A DNA stretch of 17,662 nt from Sphingomonas sp. (GTDB taxonomy: Bacteria; Pseudomonadota; Alphaproteobacteria; Sphingomonadales; Sphingomonadaceae). The stretch lies in NCBI GenBank assembly GCA_025981625.1, contig JAICXF010000040.1, positions 1-17,662 of the forward strand, in the 5' to 3' direction. Position 1 is the stretch's first letter. Every line of letters starts with the position of its first letter. Below are positions 5,924 through 12,965 of the stretch, one piece after another. The notes under the pieces were generated by a model. The model was not told where the DNA came from. It did not search any database and worked only from the letters and a program-made list of their open reading frames with translations. Made by a program: the position numbers and the translations under genes.

Positions 5924-6742
5924 CTAAAAGGCGATCCGCCACACGACCGGCGGGGTCACAAATGTGCTCCGGACCGGTTTGCCGGCGGCATTGGTCGCCG
6001 GGGCCAATTTCGATCGTTCCTTGATGACGATGCATCCCATCGCGTCCAGAACGGGGACTCCGCTCGGCTTCAGCACATGGCAGCCGGCGACCGAGCCTTT
6101 CTCGTCCACCAGGAGCAGGTATTGCGCCGTACCGCCCTGTCGGTGCCGAAGCGCTTCTCCCGGGTAATCGGCTGCGGAGAAATCGGCGCGGATGTTGCCT
6201 TTCGAAGGAACGGCGATCCGCCCGTTCTTCTCCCCGCCCATGTTCCAATAGTCCTGAAGGTCGGCGGTGCACTTCTGCAGCCCGTCCATCAGCGCGGGCA
6301 TGTTATCCAGCGAAAGGCTGACGTCGAGGGCACCATTCAGGCGTAATGTGATCGCTGGCGCGGAGCGCGCCTGCGCCATATCGCCGGCGCCGATGCGGAA
6401 CTGATACATGGTCACGTTCCGCTCGCCATATTTCAGTGCCCAGGTATTTATCGGGCGAGCGCCGAACGTGACTTTCCCTTCGAATTCTTCCGCGAATGCA
6501 GGGGCGGCGCGCTTGTACGCGACGATCACCTCATAGTTTTCGCCGTTCGGCGAAGGGATGATCGCCAGGGTGACGGGCTTGTCCGGGCTGCCATATTCAC
6601 GCATGGCCGCGCACTGCGTCTCCCCATAGTCGAGGTCCCATGGCTTCGTCGGATCAAGCGGCGGGCCGGCGGCAAAGGCAGGGCCGTTCACGCCTCCGAT
6701 CAGGGAAATTGCGGCCATCGCAAATGCACTGGAGCTACGCAT
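5924..6742 (-). CDS. Secreted protein with a TonB C-terminal-like domain
   Basis: 272 residues. The signal peptide MRSSSAFAMAAISLIGGVNGPAFAA replaces the usual TonB transmembrane anchor and Pro-rich linker. The N-terminal ~170 residues have no recognised fold; they start with DLDYGETQCAAMREYG and include NMPALMDGLQKCTADL. The C-terminal ~75 residues fit the TonB C-terminal domain: an EALRHRQGGTAQYLLLVDEKG strand, CHVLKPSGVPVLDAMGC with its paired cysteines, IVIKERSKLAPATNAAGKPV, and a closing VVWRIAF. Such TonB_C-containing periplasmic proteins are frequent in sphingomonads, and their role is unclear since they lack the energy-transducing anchor. Start: ATG 6742, with CGGGGG 4 nt upstream, is preferred over 6772 because it begins the signal peptide. 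It is divergent from the small plus-strand gene at 6868. Confidence 0.8.
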   Translation of the reverse strand: MRSSSAFAMAAISLIGGVNGPAFAAGPPLDPTKPWDLDYGETQCAAMREYGSPDKPVTLAIIPSPNGENYEVIVAYKRAAPAFAEEFEGKVTFGARPINTWALKYGERNVTMYQFRIGAGDMAQARSAPAITLRLNGALDVSLSLDNMPALMDGLQKCTADLQDYWNMGGEKNGRIAVPSKGNIRADFSAADYPGEALRHRQGGTAQYLLLVDEKGSVAGCHVLKPSGVPVLDAMGCIVIKERSKLAPATNAAGKPVRSTFVTPPVVWRIAF

Positions 6743-6867
6743 GGAACCCCCGACAACACCCGAGCGCCACACAGCCTAGTCCACTGGACCAACATCTACC
6801 AGCCGGCATTCCACTACTGCGGGAGAGATCCGGACATTGGTTCAGCGCCCGGTTGCGCTATGGGACG

Positions 6868-7059
6868 ATGATGACGAGCGGATCAGCCATTGAGCGGGCG
6901 TTTGAACTGGCGAGGTCCGGCCAGTACCGGAGCGTTTCCGAAGTCATCCGGCGGCTGCCCGCCGACGACCGGCCAGCGGTCGAAGCCTACCTCACCCAGT
7001 CGAACGCGCGGCGGGAGCTGATCCTGGTCTGCAGCGATGCGTGGCTGGCGACGCAATAA
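6868..7059 (+). CDS. Small 63-residue hypothetical protein
   Basis: Unrecognised cytoplasmic protein with amphipathic helical character: SAIERAFELARSGQYRSVSEVIRRL, then ADDRPAVEAYLTQSNARRELILVCSDAWLATQ. The first half resembles short sphingomonad proteins with an ARSGxYRSVxEVxRRL pattern, reminiscent of a small helix-turn-helix or antitoxin-like module, but no family can be named. Start ATG 6868 (a second ATG follows immediately) has only a weak GGGAC upstream. The coding quality is good: no rare runs, and third-position G/C as in neighbouring genes. The gene is convergent with pfp, with 15 nt between stop codons. Confidence 0.6.
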   Translation: MMTSGSAIERAFELARSGQYRSVSEVIRRLPADDRPAVEAYLTQSNARRELILVCSDAWLATQ

Positions 7060-7074
7060 GGCGCGCTGGGTCGA

Positions 7075-8274
7075 TCAGTCTTGGCCGATTTCGCGCAGCA
7101 GCGCGGCGAACCACGGGACCGATAGGTCGAACTTCTTGCCGCCGGCGATCCGCTCGAACTCGATCGCGCGCAGTTCGTCGCCGCGCTCCTCGTCCTGGCC
7201 GACCACGCCGGACTCGCTCCGCAGCGCCGCGTCGACGGCGTAGCTCGTGCACTCGCCGATCAGCGCGAGGTCGGCGTCATTCGCGGCGGCCGAGCGCGAA
7301 AAATAGCCGCTCTTCTGGACCAGCACCTTGTCGGCGCCGAGCACGGCGGCGAACTGCTTGGCGAACCATTGGCCGGGGTTGATTTTGTCGAGCTGGACGT
7401 GGCCGAACGGGTCGCGCGGCACCTCCTCGCCGGCTGCTTCCATCGCGGCGACGATCTCGCTGACGCCAGCGCCCTCCGAAATGAACAGGTTCACGCAATC
7501 CTGTTCGTCCATGATTGTTCGAAGCCGCTTCGTTTCCACGGCGATGTCGAACGAGCGCTCCGGCAAGAAGACGCCGTGGACGTCCCAGCGAATGGCAGCA
7601 TTGTCCTCCCATTCGGCGAATCGGGCGTTCCTGACCCACCGATGGTGCGCCAGCGCCGTGGCCGCGGTGAGCCAGCCGCAATTGCGGCCCATCACCTCGT
7701 GGACGATCAGCATGCGCGGGTTAGTCGAATGCTCGGCGATGATGTTGCGGGCGTAGAGCGCGCCCTGCTCGGCGGCGGTCCAGGCGCCGAGCGACTGTTT
7801 GATCGGCACCACGTCATTGTCGATGGTCTTGGGGAGCCCGACGACGGTCAGCGGATAGCCGTTGCCGCGAAGGTAGGCAGAGAGGTCGGCGGCGGTGCCG
7901 TTGGTGTCGTCCCCGCCGATCGTGTGAAGGACGTCGACGCCGTCGCGCCGCAGCTGCTCGGCGGCGACGTGCAGCGGGTCCTGACCCGGCTGGACGAGGC
8001 CGCGCTTCACGCAATCCTCGACGTTGGTGAGCTTGACGCGGCTGTTGCCGATCGGGCTTCCGCCGAAGGCGTGCAGCCGATGCGCGTTCGCTCGCACTTC
8101 CGGGGTGACCTCGACCGAATCGCCGGTGAGCAGGCCGGCATAGCCGTTGCGATAGGCGATGATGCGGACGTCCGGCGCGACCTCGGTATAACGCTCGATC
8201 AGCCCGCCGACGGCGGAGGAGAGGCACGGCGCGAGACCGCCGGCGGTGAGCATTGCAACGGTTGAGACAGGCAT
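7075..8274 (-). CDS. pfp: Pyrophosphate-dependent 6-phosphofructokinase
   Basis: 399 residues, cytoplasmic. It interconverts fructose 6-phosphate and fructose 1,6-bisphosphate using PPi rather than ATP. Diagnostic residues: GGDDTNG at 120-126, where D123 replaces the Gly of the ATP-type GGDGS; PKTIDND at 148-154, where K149 is the PPi-type lysine and D152 the catalytic base; and HEVMGRNCGW (192-201) for sugar-phosphate binding. AMLTAGGLAPCLSS at the N-terminus is the phosphate-binding loop. The length agrees with the compact ~400-residue PPi-PFK class. Start ATG 8274 has GAGAGG 4 nt upstream. The reaction is reversible, so it can serve glycolysis or gluconeogenesis; many sphingomonads otherwise rely on the Entner-Doudoroff route. 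The gene stands alone, with 65 nt to the next minus-strand gene. Confidence 0.95.
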   Translation of the reverse strand: MPVSTVAMLTAGGLAPCLSSAVGGLIERYTEVAPDVRIIAYRNGYAGLLTGDSVEVTPEVRANAHRLHAFGGSPIGNSRVKLTNVEDCVKRGLVQPGQDPLHVAAEQLRRDGVDVLHTIGGDDTNGTAADLSAYLRGNGYPLTVVGLPKTIDNDVVPIKQSLGAWTAAEQGALYARNIIAEHSTNPRMLIVHEVMGRNCGWLTAATALAHHRWVRNARFAEWEDNAAIRWDVHGVFLPERSFDIAVETKRLRTIMDEQDCVNLFISEGAGVSEIVAAMEAAGEEVPRDPFGHVQLDKINPGQWFAKQFAAVLGADKVLVQKSGYFSRSAAANDADLALIGECTSYAVDAALRSESGVVGQDEERGDELRAIEFERIAGGKKFDLSVPWFAALLREIGQD

Positions 8275-8339
8275 GCGCCCTCTCTGCCAACTCGTTACGG
8301 CGGAGGCTAGAGCTTCGACCGGCCTCGGCCGTCAGCGCC

Positions 8340-9134
8340 TCAGCTGCGCCCCGTCCTGAGCCCGTCGGCTGGAGGCGTGCCGAACTCCAGCGGCGCGACC
8401 GACGCCGCCGGCGAGCCCCTGACGACGGCGCTGTAGAGTGCCGTCCCAATCGGGCTGTAGGTAATGACCTCGGTGAGCAGGAAGCCGACGATCATCGTGC
8501 CAATGCCGTACCGCCACGCCGGATGAGCGTGACCGCTGCGCCGGATGTCGGCGGTAATTCCGGCCAGCGGGAAGATCAGGCATGCCGCGAACGTCGCTTC
8601 CCATCCCCAAGGCATCAGGAGCGGCAATGGCAGCAGGCGGGCGATTCCCGGGCCCATCAGCATCGACATGCCGCAAAAGTGCAGGCGGCGATGCCATTCG
8701 GTCCTCCGGCGCATCCGCACCGCGGCGACCGTCAGCACTGCAAAGGTGAAGACGATCACCGGATCGAAGGCCAGGAACTGCAGGGGCTTGAAGACGAACG
8801 GCACGTGACCGGCCCGGACCATCATCACCGTCACGAAGCAGCCCATGAACATCATCGGGATGATCCAGAACGCCGCCACCCAGCCGAGCCGCCGGTGCAG
8901 ATCGACGTGATCGGTCGCGACAAAGACGTTCTGCAGCACATAAATCGCTACCCAGCCCATGAAGAAGAAGGCGTGGATGTGGACGCGGATCGGCGCCGCG
9001 AAGGTCGACCGGCCCATGAGATAAGCGTTGGCGAACCCTGCGACGACGATGATCGCCATCAGGACCGCGGCGCGAACGAAGAAACACTCGTCGCCAGTTG
9101 CAGGCGCGACGGGCTGCTGGGCTAAGGTGGCCAT
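8340..9134 (-). CDS. Multi-helix membrane protein with conserved-looking His pairs
   Basis: 264 residues, no family named with certainty. About seven hydrophobic helices: residues ~20-40, 50-70, 85-107, 118-138, 150-170, 178-195 and 210-228. Three His pairs lie at helix ends: H52-I-H54, H76...H80 in DHVDLHRRLGW, and H148...H152 in WHRRLHFCG. The HRRLGW motif and His spacing recall small heme- or metal-binding membrane proteins (DUF2306/cytochrome b561-like), so a heme role is possible, by inference only. Start ATG 9134 has GGGGGAG 6 nt upstream. The C-terminal tail after residue 235 is soluble and Ala/Pro-rich. It is divergent from the NTF2-like gene across a 163-nt region, and 65 nt upstream of pfp on the same strand. 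Confidence 0.75.
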   Translation of the reverse strand: MATLAQQPVAPATGDECFFVRAAVLMAIIVVAGFANAYLMGRSTFAAPIRVHIHAFFFMGWVAIYVLQNVFVATDHVDLHRRLGWVAAFWIIPMMFMGCFVTVMMVRAGHVPFVFKPLQFLAFDPVIVFTFAVLTVAAVRMRRRTEWHRRLHFCGMSMLMGPGIARLLPLPLLMPWGWEATFAACLIFPLAGITADIRRSGHAHPAWRYGIGTMIVGFLLTEVITYSPIGTALYSAVVRGSPAASVAPLEFGTPPADGLRTGRS

Positions 9135-9297
9135 TCGACTCTCCCCCGAATGAGGCGCCGAGCCTAGCGGGATTCACGCGCCTTTCAACCGCCGGCACGA
9201 TCCGCGAATGTAATTGGCGGCACAAGATCGGGCGCGCATATTCCCGTCCGCGCCGGCGTTCGACGGCGGCGCTCCAGAAGATGGAGGATTGTCACCG

Positions 9298-9714
9298 ATG
9301 ATGATGATGCTGTTGGCGATGGCCGCCGCGAGCGCAAATCCGCAATGCCACGGCATGCCGATTGCCGGCATGGTCCGGGATTATGCTGGGCTGATTCACA
9401 AGCAGGACAGCCCGGCGATTGCTCACTTGTTCGGCAAGGACGGGATTATCGACAATCCAGGCGCCAATCCGATCCGCGGCGAGGCTGCGATCCTCGCCAT
9501 GCTCAGCTCGTTCAAGGGCGCGGTCGTCAAGACCGAAGACCTCACGATCGCCGACGTGAATGCCGACTCGAAGGACTGGCGAGTGACCGGGCGATTTCAC
9601 CAGGCGGGGCTCACCCCGGCGGGCAAGGACTATGACGTCGGCGGCAGCTTCGATTCAACCTGGACCTGCAGCGCCGAGGGCTGGCGGATCCGGCGCATGG
9701 CGACCGGCAAGTAA
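9298..9714 (+). CDS. Secreted NTF2/SnoaL-like protein
   Basis: 138 residues. A short signal peptide (MMMMLLAMAAASA, cleaved near residue 13-15) is followed by an NTF2-like cone fold: VRDYAGLIHKQDSPAIAHLFGKDGIIDNPGANPIRGEAAI (helix pair and the acidic strand), FKGAVVKTEDLTIADVNADSKDWRVTGRF, and a closing DSTWTCSAEGWRIRRM. This matches the DUF4440/SnoaL-type family, whose members range from enzymes to immunity or carrier proteins; no activity can be assigned. Two cysteines, at positions 17 and ~128, could pair after export. Start ATG 9298 is one of four tandem ATG codons; GGAGG at 9283-9287 precedes them by 10 nt. The upstream in-frame start at 9214 would hide the signal peptide. The gene is convergent with alaC, with 14 nt between stop codons. 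Confidence 0.75.
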   Translation: MMMMLLAMAAASANPQCHGMPIAGMVRDYAGLIHKQDSPAIAHLFGKDGIIDNPGANPIRGEAAILAMLSSFKGAVVKTEDLTIADVNADSKDWRVTGRFHQAGLTPAGKDYDVGGSFDSTWTCSAEGWRIRRMATGK

Positions 9715-9728
9715 GGACCCGCCGAAGG

Positions 9729-10916
9729 TCAGGCGCCGATCATCTTCTTCACACCGCGCGCCGCCTGGCGAAGGCGCTGCTCATTCTCGACCAGCGCGAT
9801 CCGGACGAAGCCCTCGCCCTCTTCGCCGAAGCCCACTCCGGGGGCGACCGCGACATGCGCCTCGGTCAGCAGGCGCTTGGAGAATTCGAGCGCGCCGAGA
9901 TTGTGAAACCGTTCGGGGATCGGCGCCCAGGCGAACATGCTCGCCTGAGGCTCGGGGATCGGCCAGCCGGCGCGCGCGAAGCTTTGGACCAGCACGTCGC
10001 GGCGTTTCCGGTACAGCGCGCGGTTGGCGGCGACGATGTCCTGCGGGCCGTTGAGCGCGGCCACGGCCGCCGCCTGAATCGGCGTGAAGGCGCCATAGTC
10101 GAGGTAGGATTTCACCCGCGCCAGTGCTTCGATCAGCTTGGCGTTGCCCACCGCGAAGCCCATGCGCCAGCCGGCCATCGAATAGGTCTTGGACAGCGAG
10201 GTGAACTCGACCGCGACCTCCTTCGCGCCCTCGACCTGAAGGATCGACGGGGTGGGCTCGTCACCGAAGTAGATTTCGGCATAAGCGAGATCGGAAATGA
10301 CGATCAGGTCATGCTCACGCGCGAAGGCGACGAGACGCTCGTAAAAGGCCAGGTCGGCGACATAGGCCGTCGGGTTCGAGGGATAGCCGACCACCAGCAC
10401 CCGTGGCCGGGGCACGGTGTAGCGCATCGCGTTGGTCAGCCGATCGAAGAACTCCTCGCCGGGCGCGGCGGGGATCGAGCGGATCGCGGCGCCGGCAATG
10501 ATGAAGCCGAAGGTGTGGATCGGGTAGGACGGGTTGGGCGCGAGCACGACGTCGCCCGGGGCGGTGATCGCCTGAGCCAGATTGGCCAGCCCCTCCTTCG
10601 AGCCCAAGGTGACGATGACTTCCCTGTCGGGGTCGAGCGTGACGCCGAACCGGCGCTGGTAGTAAGCCGCCTGGGCCTTGCGCAGCCCCGGGATCCCGCG
10701 GCTGGCCGAATAGCGGTGGGCGTTGGGCTTGTTCGCGACCTCGCACAATTTGTCGACGACGTGCCTGGGCGGAGCGCCGTCGGGGTTACCCATGCCAAGG
10801 TCGACGATGTCCTCACCGCGTGCGCGTGCCGCCGCCTTCATCGCATTGACTTCGGCGAAGACGTAGGGCGGCAGCCGCTGGATGCGGTAGAAGTCTGTAT
10901 CCATTCTGCGGTTCAT
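9729..10916 (-). CDS. alaC: Alanine transaminase, AlaC-like (class I aminotransferase)
   Basis: 395-residue PLP-dependent fold-type I aminotransferase. It shows the AlaC/LL-DAP-aminotransferase-like signatures RIQRLPPYVFAEVNAMK, DIVDLGMGNPDGAPPRHVVDKL, NPSYPIHTFG, YPSNPTA (N181-P182), D209 in ISDLAYAEIYF for the pyridine N, and the Schiff-base lysine K243 in SLSKTYSMAGWRMGF; R251 follows. The E. coli AlaC N-terminus (RFTRIDRLPPYVF) aligns with DFYRIQRLPPYVF here. It likely forms alanine from pyruvate with glutamate as donor. Start: ATG 10916 (MNRRMDTDF), 10904 (MDTDF) and 10937 (MHCSIGGMNRR, overlapping the upstream TGA as TGATG) are all possible, each with a weak ribosome site. It directly follows the TRIC-type channel gene on the same strand. 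Confidence 0.93.
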   Translation of the reverse strand: MNRRMDTDFYRIQRLPPYVFAEVNAMKAAARARGEDIVDLGMGNPDGAPPRHVVDKLCEVANKPNAHRYSASRGIPGLRKAQAAYYQRRFGVTLDPDREVIVTLGSKEGLANLAQAITAPGDVVLAPNPSYPIHTFGFIIAGAAIRSIPAAPGEEFFDRLTNAMRYTVPRPRVLVVGYPSNPTAYVADLAFYERLVAFAREHDLIVISDLAYAEIYFGDEPTPSILQVEGAKEVAVEFTSLSKTYSMAGWRMGFAVGNAKLIEALARVKSYLDYGAFTPIQAAAVAALNGPQDIVAANRALYRKRRDVLVQSFARAGWPIPEPQASMFAWAPIPERFHNLGALEFSKRLLTEAHVAVAPGVGFGEEGEGFVRIALVENEQRLRQAARGVKKMIGA

Positions 10917-10936
10917 GCCGCCGATGCTGCAGTGCA

Positions 10937-11563
10937 TCAATCCCTATATGCCGGCAGCTTCCAGCCCCGTGCGATGGCGAGGCCGCGGAGCGTGAACGCG
11001 GCGAGGGCGGCCACCGTTGCCGCAACGCTCATCGGGATCCCGATCAGCGTCAGACCGACGAACAGGCCGGCGGCGAGCGCCGCGGCGGTGACGTAGAGTT
11101 CGGGCCGCATCAGGATCGACGGCTCACCGGCGAGCACGTCACGAACAATTCCGCCGAAGCAAGCGCTCAGCACGCCCATCGCGAAAGCCGGGACCGGAGC
11201 GACGCCATAGCCGAGCGCCTTGGCCGAGCCGTAGGTCGCGTAAGCCGCTAGCCCGGCGGCATCGAACCAGTCGAGCGCCGTCGCGCTCACCCGCCGGCTG
11301 CTGACGAACCACACTGCCAGCGCCGCACCGATGCAGATCAGCAGCGTTCCGTTGGTGTGAACCCAGAATACCGGCGCGCCGATCAGCAGGTCGCGCAGGG
11401 TCCCGCCGCCGACGCCGGTGACCACCGCGAAGAAGATGAAAGTCACCAGCGTCTGGCCCTTCTCGGCTGCCAGCAACGCTCCCGACACGGCGAATACCGC
11501 GATGCCGAAAAAATCGAGCAGGACGAGTGCGTCCGAAAGGTGCGGGACAGTCGGGCCGGGCAT
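10937..11563 (-). CDS. TRIC-family trimeric cation channel (UPF0126/YicG type)
   Basis: 208-residue inner membrane protein with about seven helices and two internal repeats, each carrying the family GG-x-x-RD turn: GVGGGTLRDLLIGAPVF at ~50-66 and CFGGIVRDVLAGEPSI in the second half. DFFGIAVFAVSGALLAAEKG is the first helix of the family. Prokaryotic TRIC channels conduct monovalent cations such as K+. Start ATG 11563 (MPGPTVPHLSD). Its TGA overlaps a possible alaC ATG by one base (TGATG), so the two may be translationally coupled. Upstream is a 47-nt spacer holding the near-palindrome at 11590-11604. The family is clear from motifs; the ion is inferred. Confidence 0.88.
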   Translation of the reverse strand: MPGPTVPHLSDALVLLDFFGIAVFAVSGALLAAEKGQTLVTFIFFAVVTGVGGGTLRDLLIGAPVFWVHTNGTLLICIGAALAVWFVSSRRVSATALDWFDAAGLAAYATYGSAKALGYGVAPVPAFAMGVLSACFGGIVRDVLAGEPSILMRPELYVTAAALAAGLFVGLTLIGIPMSVAATVAALAAFTLRGLAIARGWKLPAYRD

Positions 11564-11589
11564 AACCGCCGCTTATGCGGGGATGCGGC

Positions 11590-11604
11590 CGGTTGCCGCA
11601 ACCG
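11590..11604. repeat. 15-nt near-perfect palindrome upstream of the TRIC gene
   Basis: CGGTTGC-C-GCAACCG: 7-bp arms with one central base, in the 47 nt between the TRIC start codon and the one-helix membrane gene (both minus). As RNA it would fold as a CGGTT/AACCG stem with a 5-nt loop. It could be an operator dyad or a transcript hairpin; there is no T-run to support a terminator. Confidence 0.35.
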
Positions 11605-11610
11605 CCCGGA

Positions 11611-11940
11611 TCAGCGGTGCATGTCCTTCCGCGCTTCCTGGAACCAGCCCCGCTCGGCGACTCCCTGCTCGTGCTGCACCGATTGCTTTTGCGGCGGCTG
11701 CGGCTGGGCGCCGGGATAGGCAAGAATGATGATCGCCACGGCCAGCACCGCGAGGAAAGCGATGAGCGCGAGAAACGGCACCGTCGACAACAGCAGCTGC
11801 GGCAATTCGGGCTGCGTCCGCGGAGTGGTGAGGCGTGACCTTCGGAAGGGGTGCTTGCGGGCGAAGGCGCCGAGATAATCCTCGGGACGGGTCCAGGCCC
11901 GTGCCGGGGCGGGACTCGCGATCCGCTCCTTGCCTTTCAT
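11611..11940 (-). CDS. One-helix small membrane protein
   Basis: 109 residues, unrecognised. An Arg/Lys-rich cytoplasmic N-terminus (residues 1-48: MKGKERIASPAPARAW..., RPEDYLGAFARKHPFRRSR) is followed by one strongly hydrophobic helix (~50-75, LLLSTVPFLALIAFLAVLAVAIIILA) and a Gln/Pro-rich tail (QPQPPQKQSVQHEQG) ending WFQEARKDMHR. The positive-inside rule puts the N-terminus in the cytoplasm. No catalytic motif is visible. The ribosome site is weak (GAGCG). It sits 47 nt upstream of the TRIC gene on the same strand and might be in the same transcript. Confidence 0.65.
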   Translation of the reverse strand: MKGKERIASPAPARAWTRPEDYLGAFARKHPFRRSRLTTPRTQPELPQLLLSTVPFLALIAFLAVLAVAIIILAYPGAQPQPPQKQSVQHEQGVAERGWFQEARKDMHR

Positions 11941-12037
11941 CGCTCGCTAGGTGCGCTTCGGCACGCGCGCTTGCAAGAAGCCGAATTGCGTTTGAGCGCC
12001 CGCCTCGCCGAGCCGGGGCGAAGCCGCGCCGACCCGC

Positions 12038-12469
12038 TCAGGCTTTCGGAGGAACGGTGAGCGCCGCGACGAGACTCGCCCCGCATCGGACGTTCACGGC
12101 GGTCACCGCCGCGCTGTTGGGAATCGTGGCGGTCACCGTCCAGATGTTCTCCGGCGCCGCATAGCCGTCGTTCATGGTGATCGTCGGCGCGATGTCGGCG
12201 GTCGTACCGCTGACCGTCGCCGGATTGAGAAGTGCCTTGTAGCGCGAGTCCTCGAGGTGCGCCTTGCCCTTGACGACGATGTTGCCGTCCTTGTCGCGCT
12301 TGGCCGTCCAGCCCTTGGTTTCGCCGTCCTTGAAGAAGCAATAGGCGGGCCTGGGCTTCTTCGGCTGCGCGGCGGCCTTGGCGGCTGCCTGGTTGGCCGC
12401 GTCGTCGCCTGACGCGTTGCACCCGGCCAGCAGCATCGCGCTGACCGGCAAAATCATCGATCTGCGCAC
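12038..12469 (-). CDS. Small lipoprotein of unknown function
   Basis: 143 residues. A type II signal peptide has lipobox LLAG-C17 (MILPVSAMLLAGC), so it is membrane-lipidated. After an Ala/Lys-rich linker (~20-40) comes a beta-rich domain: PAYCFFKDGETKGWTAKRDKDGNIVVKGKAHLEDSRYKALL, then ENIWTVTATIPNSAAVTAVNVRCG, with two cysteines in the mature domain that could bond. No known family. Start: GTG at 12469 is strongly supported by GGGAGGGGG at 12475-12483 (minus), 5 nt upstream. The in-frame ATG at 12457 lacks a ribosome site. The ribosome site directly abuts the composite repeat starting at 12484, so the repeat lies in the leader or promoter of this gene. Confidence 0.75.
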   Translation of the reverse strand: MRRSMILPVSAMLLAGCNASGDDAANQAAAKAAAQPKKPRPAYCFFKDGETKGWTAKRDKDGNIVVKGKAHLEDSRYKALLNPATVSGTTADIAPTITMNDGYAAPENIWTVTATIPNSAAVTAVNVRCGASLVAALTVPPKA

Positions 12470-12474
12470 TTTAG

Positions 12475-12483
12475 CCCCCTCCC
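12475..12483 (-). promoter_or_regulatory. Ribosome binding site deciding the lipoprotein GTG start
   Basis: Minus-strand GGGAGGGGG, 5 nt before GTG 12469. This excellent site identifies GTG as the start and is the boundary of the intergenic repeat. Confidence 0.75.
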
Positions 12484-12585
12484 GTCACCCCGGCCGTTTC
12501 GACGCCTACGCATCGCTCAATACAGGCTTGAGCCGGGGCCTGCCTTTCTTGAGGAAGGCGGGTGCCGGATCAAGTCCGGCATGAC
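12484..12585. repeat. Composite dispersed repeat: two inverted GTCAYSCCGG hairpin units
   Basis: 102 bp with imperfect terminal inverted repeats GTCACCCCGGCC (12484-12495) and GTCCGGCATGAC (12574-12585). The right unit (12554-12585, minus orientation) contains the hairpin GCCGGA-TCAAG-TCCGGC (12564-12580). The left unit (plus orientation) has CTTGAGCCGGG at 12527-12537 followed by GCCTGCCTTTC, but about 30 nt is inserted between its GTCACCCCGGCC half and its CTTGA loop. The units meet in a central GCCTT/AAGGC stem-loop (12542-12559). A third unit lies at 15603-15634. The motif recalls the short dispersed palindromes common between genes in sphingomonads. Confidence 0.75.
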
Positions 12586-12598
12586 GAAATTAGATCGG

Positions 12599-12859
12599 CT
12601 AACCGATCGGGGTGCCGCTTTCCTCCTGCTCGAACAGGTCGGCGACAACGTCCCCGCGGGCCGTGAGGCGGACCTTGTCACCCTCCACTTCGGCGACCAG
12701 GCCGCGCGGAATGAAATGATGATGCTCTTCATGCCCAATGCCGCTGTCGGGGCGAATCAGCTTGATCCGGCCACCTTCGACCCGGTCCACCGTGCCCACG
12801 TGAACGCCGTCGGCGCCAATCACTTCCATATGCTCGCGAACGTCTTCGAAGCCGCTCAT
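12599..12859 (-). CDS. DUF2171 protein
   Basis: 86-residue small soluble protein. MSGFEDVREHMEVIGADGVHVGTVDRVEGGRIKLIRPDSG followed by HHHFIPRGLVAEVEGDKVRLT is the DUF2171 pattern, a PRC-barrel-like fold of unknown function often found near stress genes. A His-His-His triplet sits in the loop before FIPRGLV. Start: ATG 12859 has AGGAGG at 12868-12873 (minus), 8 nt away; the upstream ATGs at 12865 and 12892 are worse placed. It is divergent from pepN across ~106 nt in which no clear promoter motif was found. Confidence 0.85.
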   Translation of the reverse strand: MSGFEDVREHMEVIGADGVHVGTVDRVEGGRIKLIRPDSGIGHEEHHHFIPRGLVAEVEGDKVRLTARGDVVADLFEQEESGTPIG

Positions 12860-12867
12860 CGCCATTA

Positions 12868-12873
12868 CCTCCT
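12868..12873 (-). promoter_or_regulatory. Ribosome binding site deciding the DUF2171 start
   Basis: Minus-strand AGGAGG, 8 nt before ATG 12859 and only 2 nt before ATG 12865; this selects 12859. Confidence 0.8.
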
Positions 12874-12965
12874 CTTGCTGTCGAATGGTCATAACACATT
12901 TGCGGCGCTGCTGCTCCGTGGCCGGGTTGAGGCGTTAGCGGTTCGCGCCTAAGCCCGCCGACCAT

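Noticed and set aside
7369..8265. 298-codon plus-strand frame over pfp
   Set aside because: Antisense of a gene with intact catalytic motifs; no recognisable domain.
9855..11096. 413-codon plus-strand frame over alaC and the end of the channel gene
   Set aside because: Antisense of clear PLP-enzyme sequence; its composition is that of a shadow frame.
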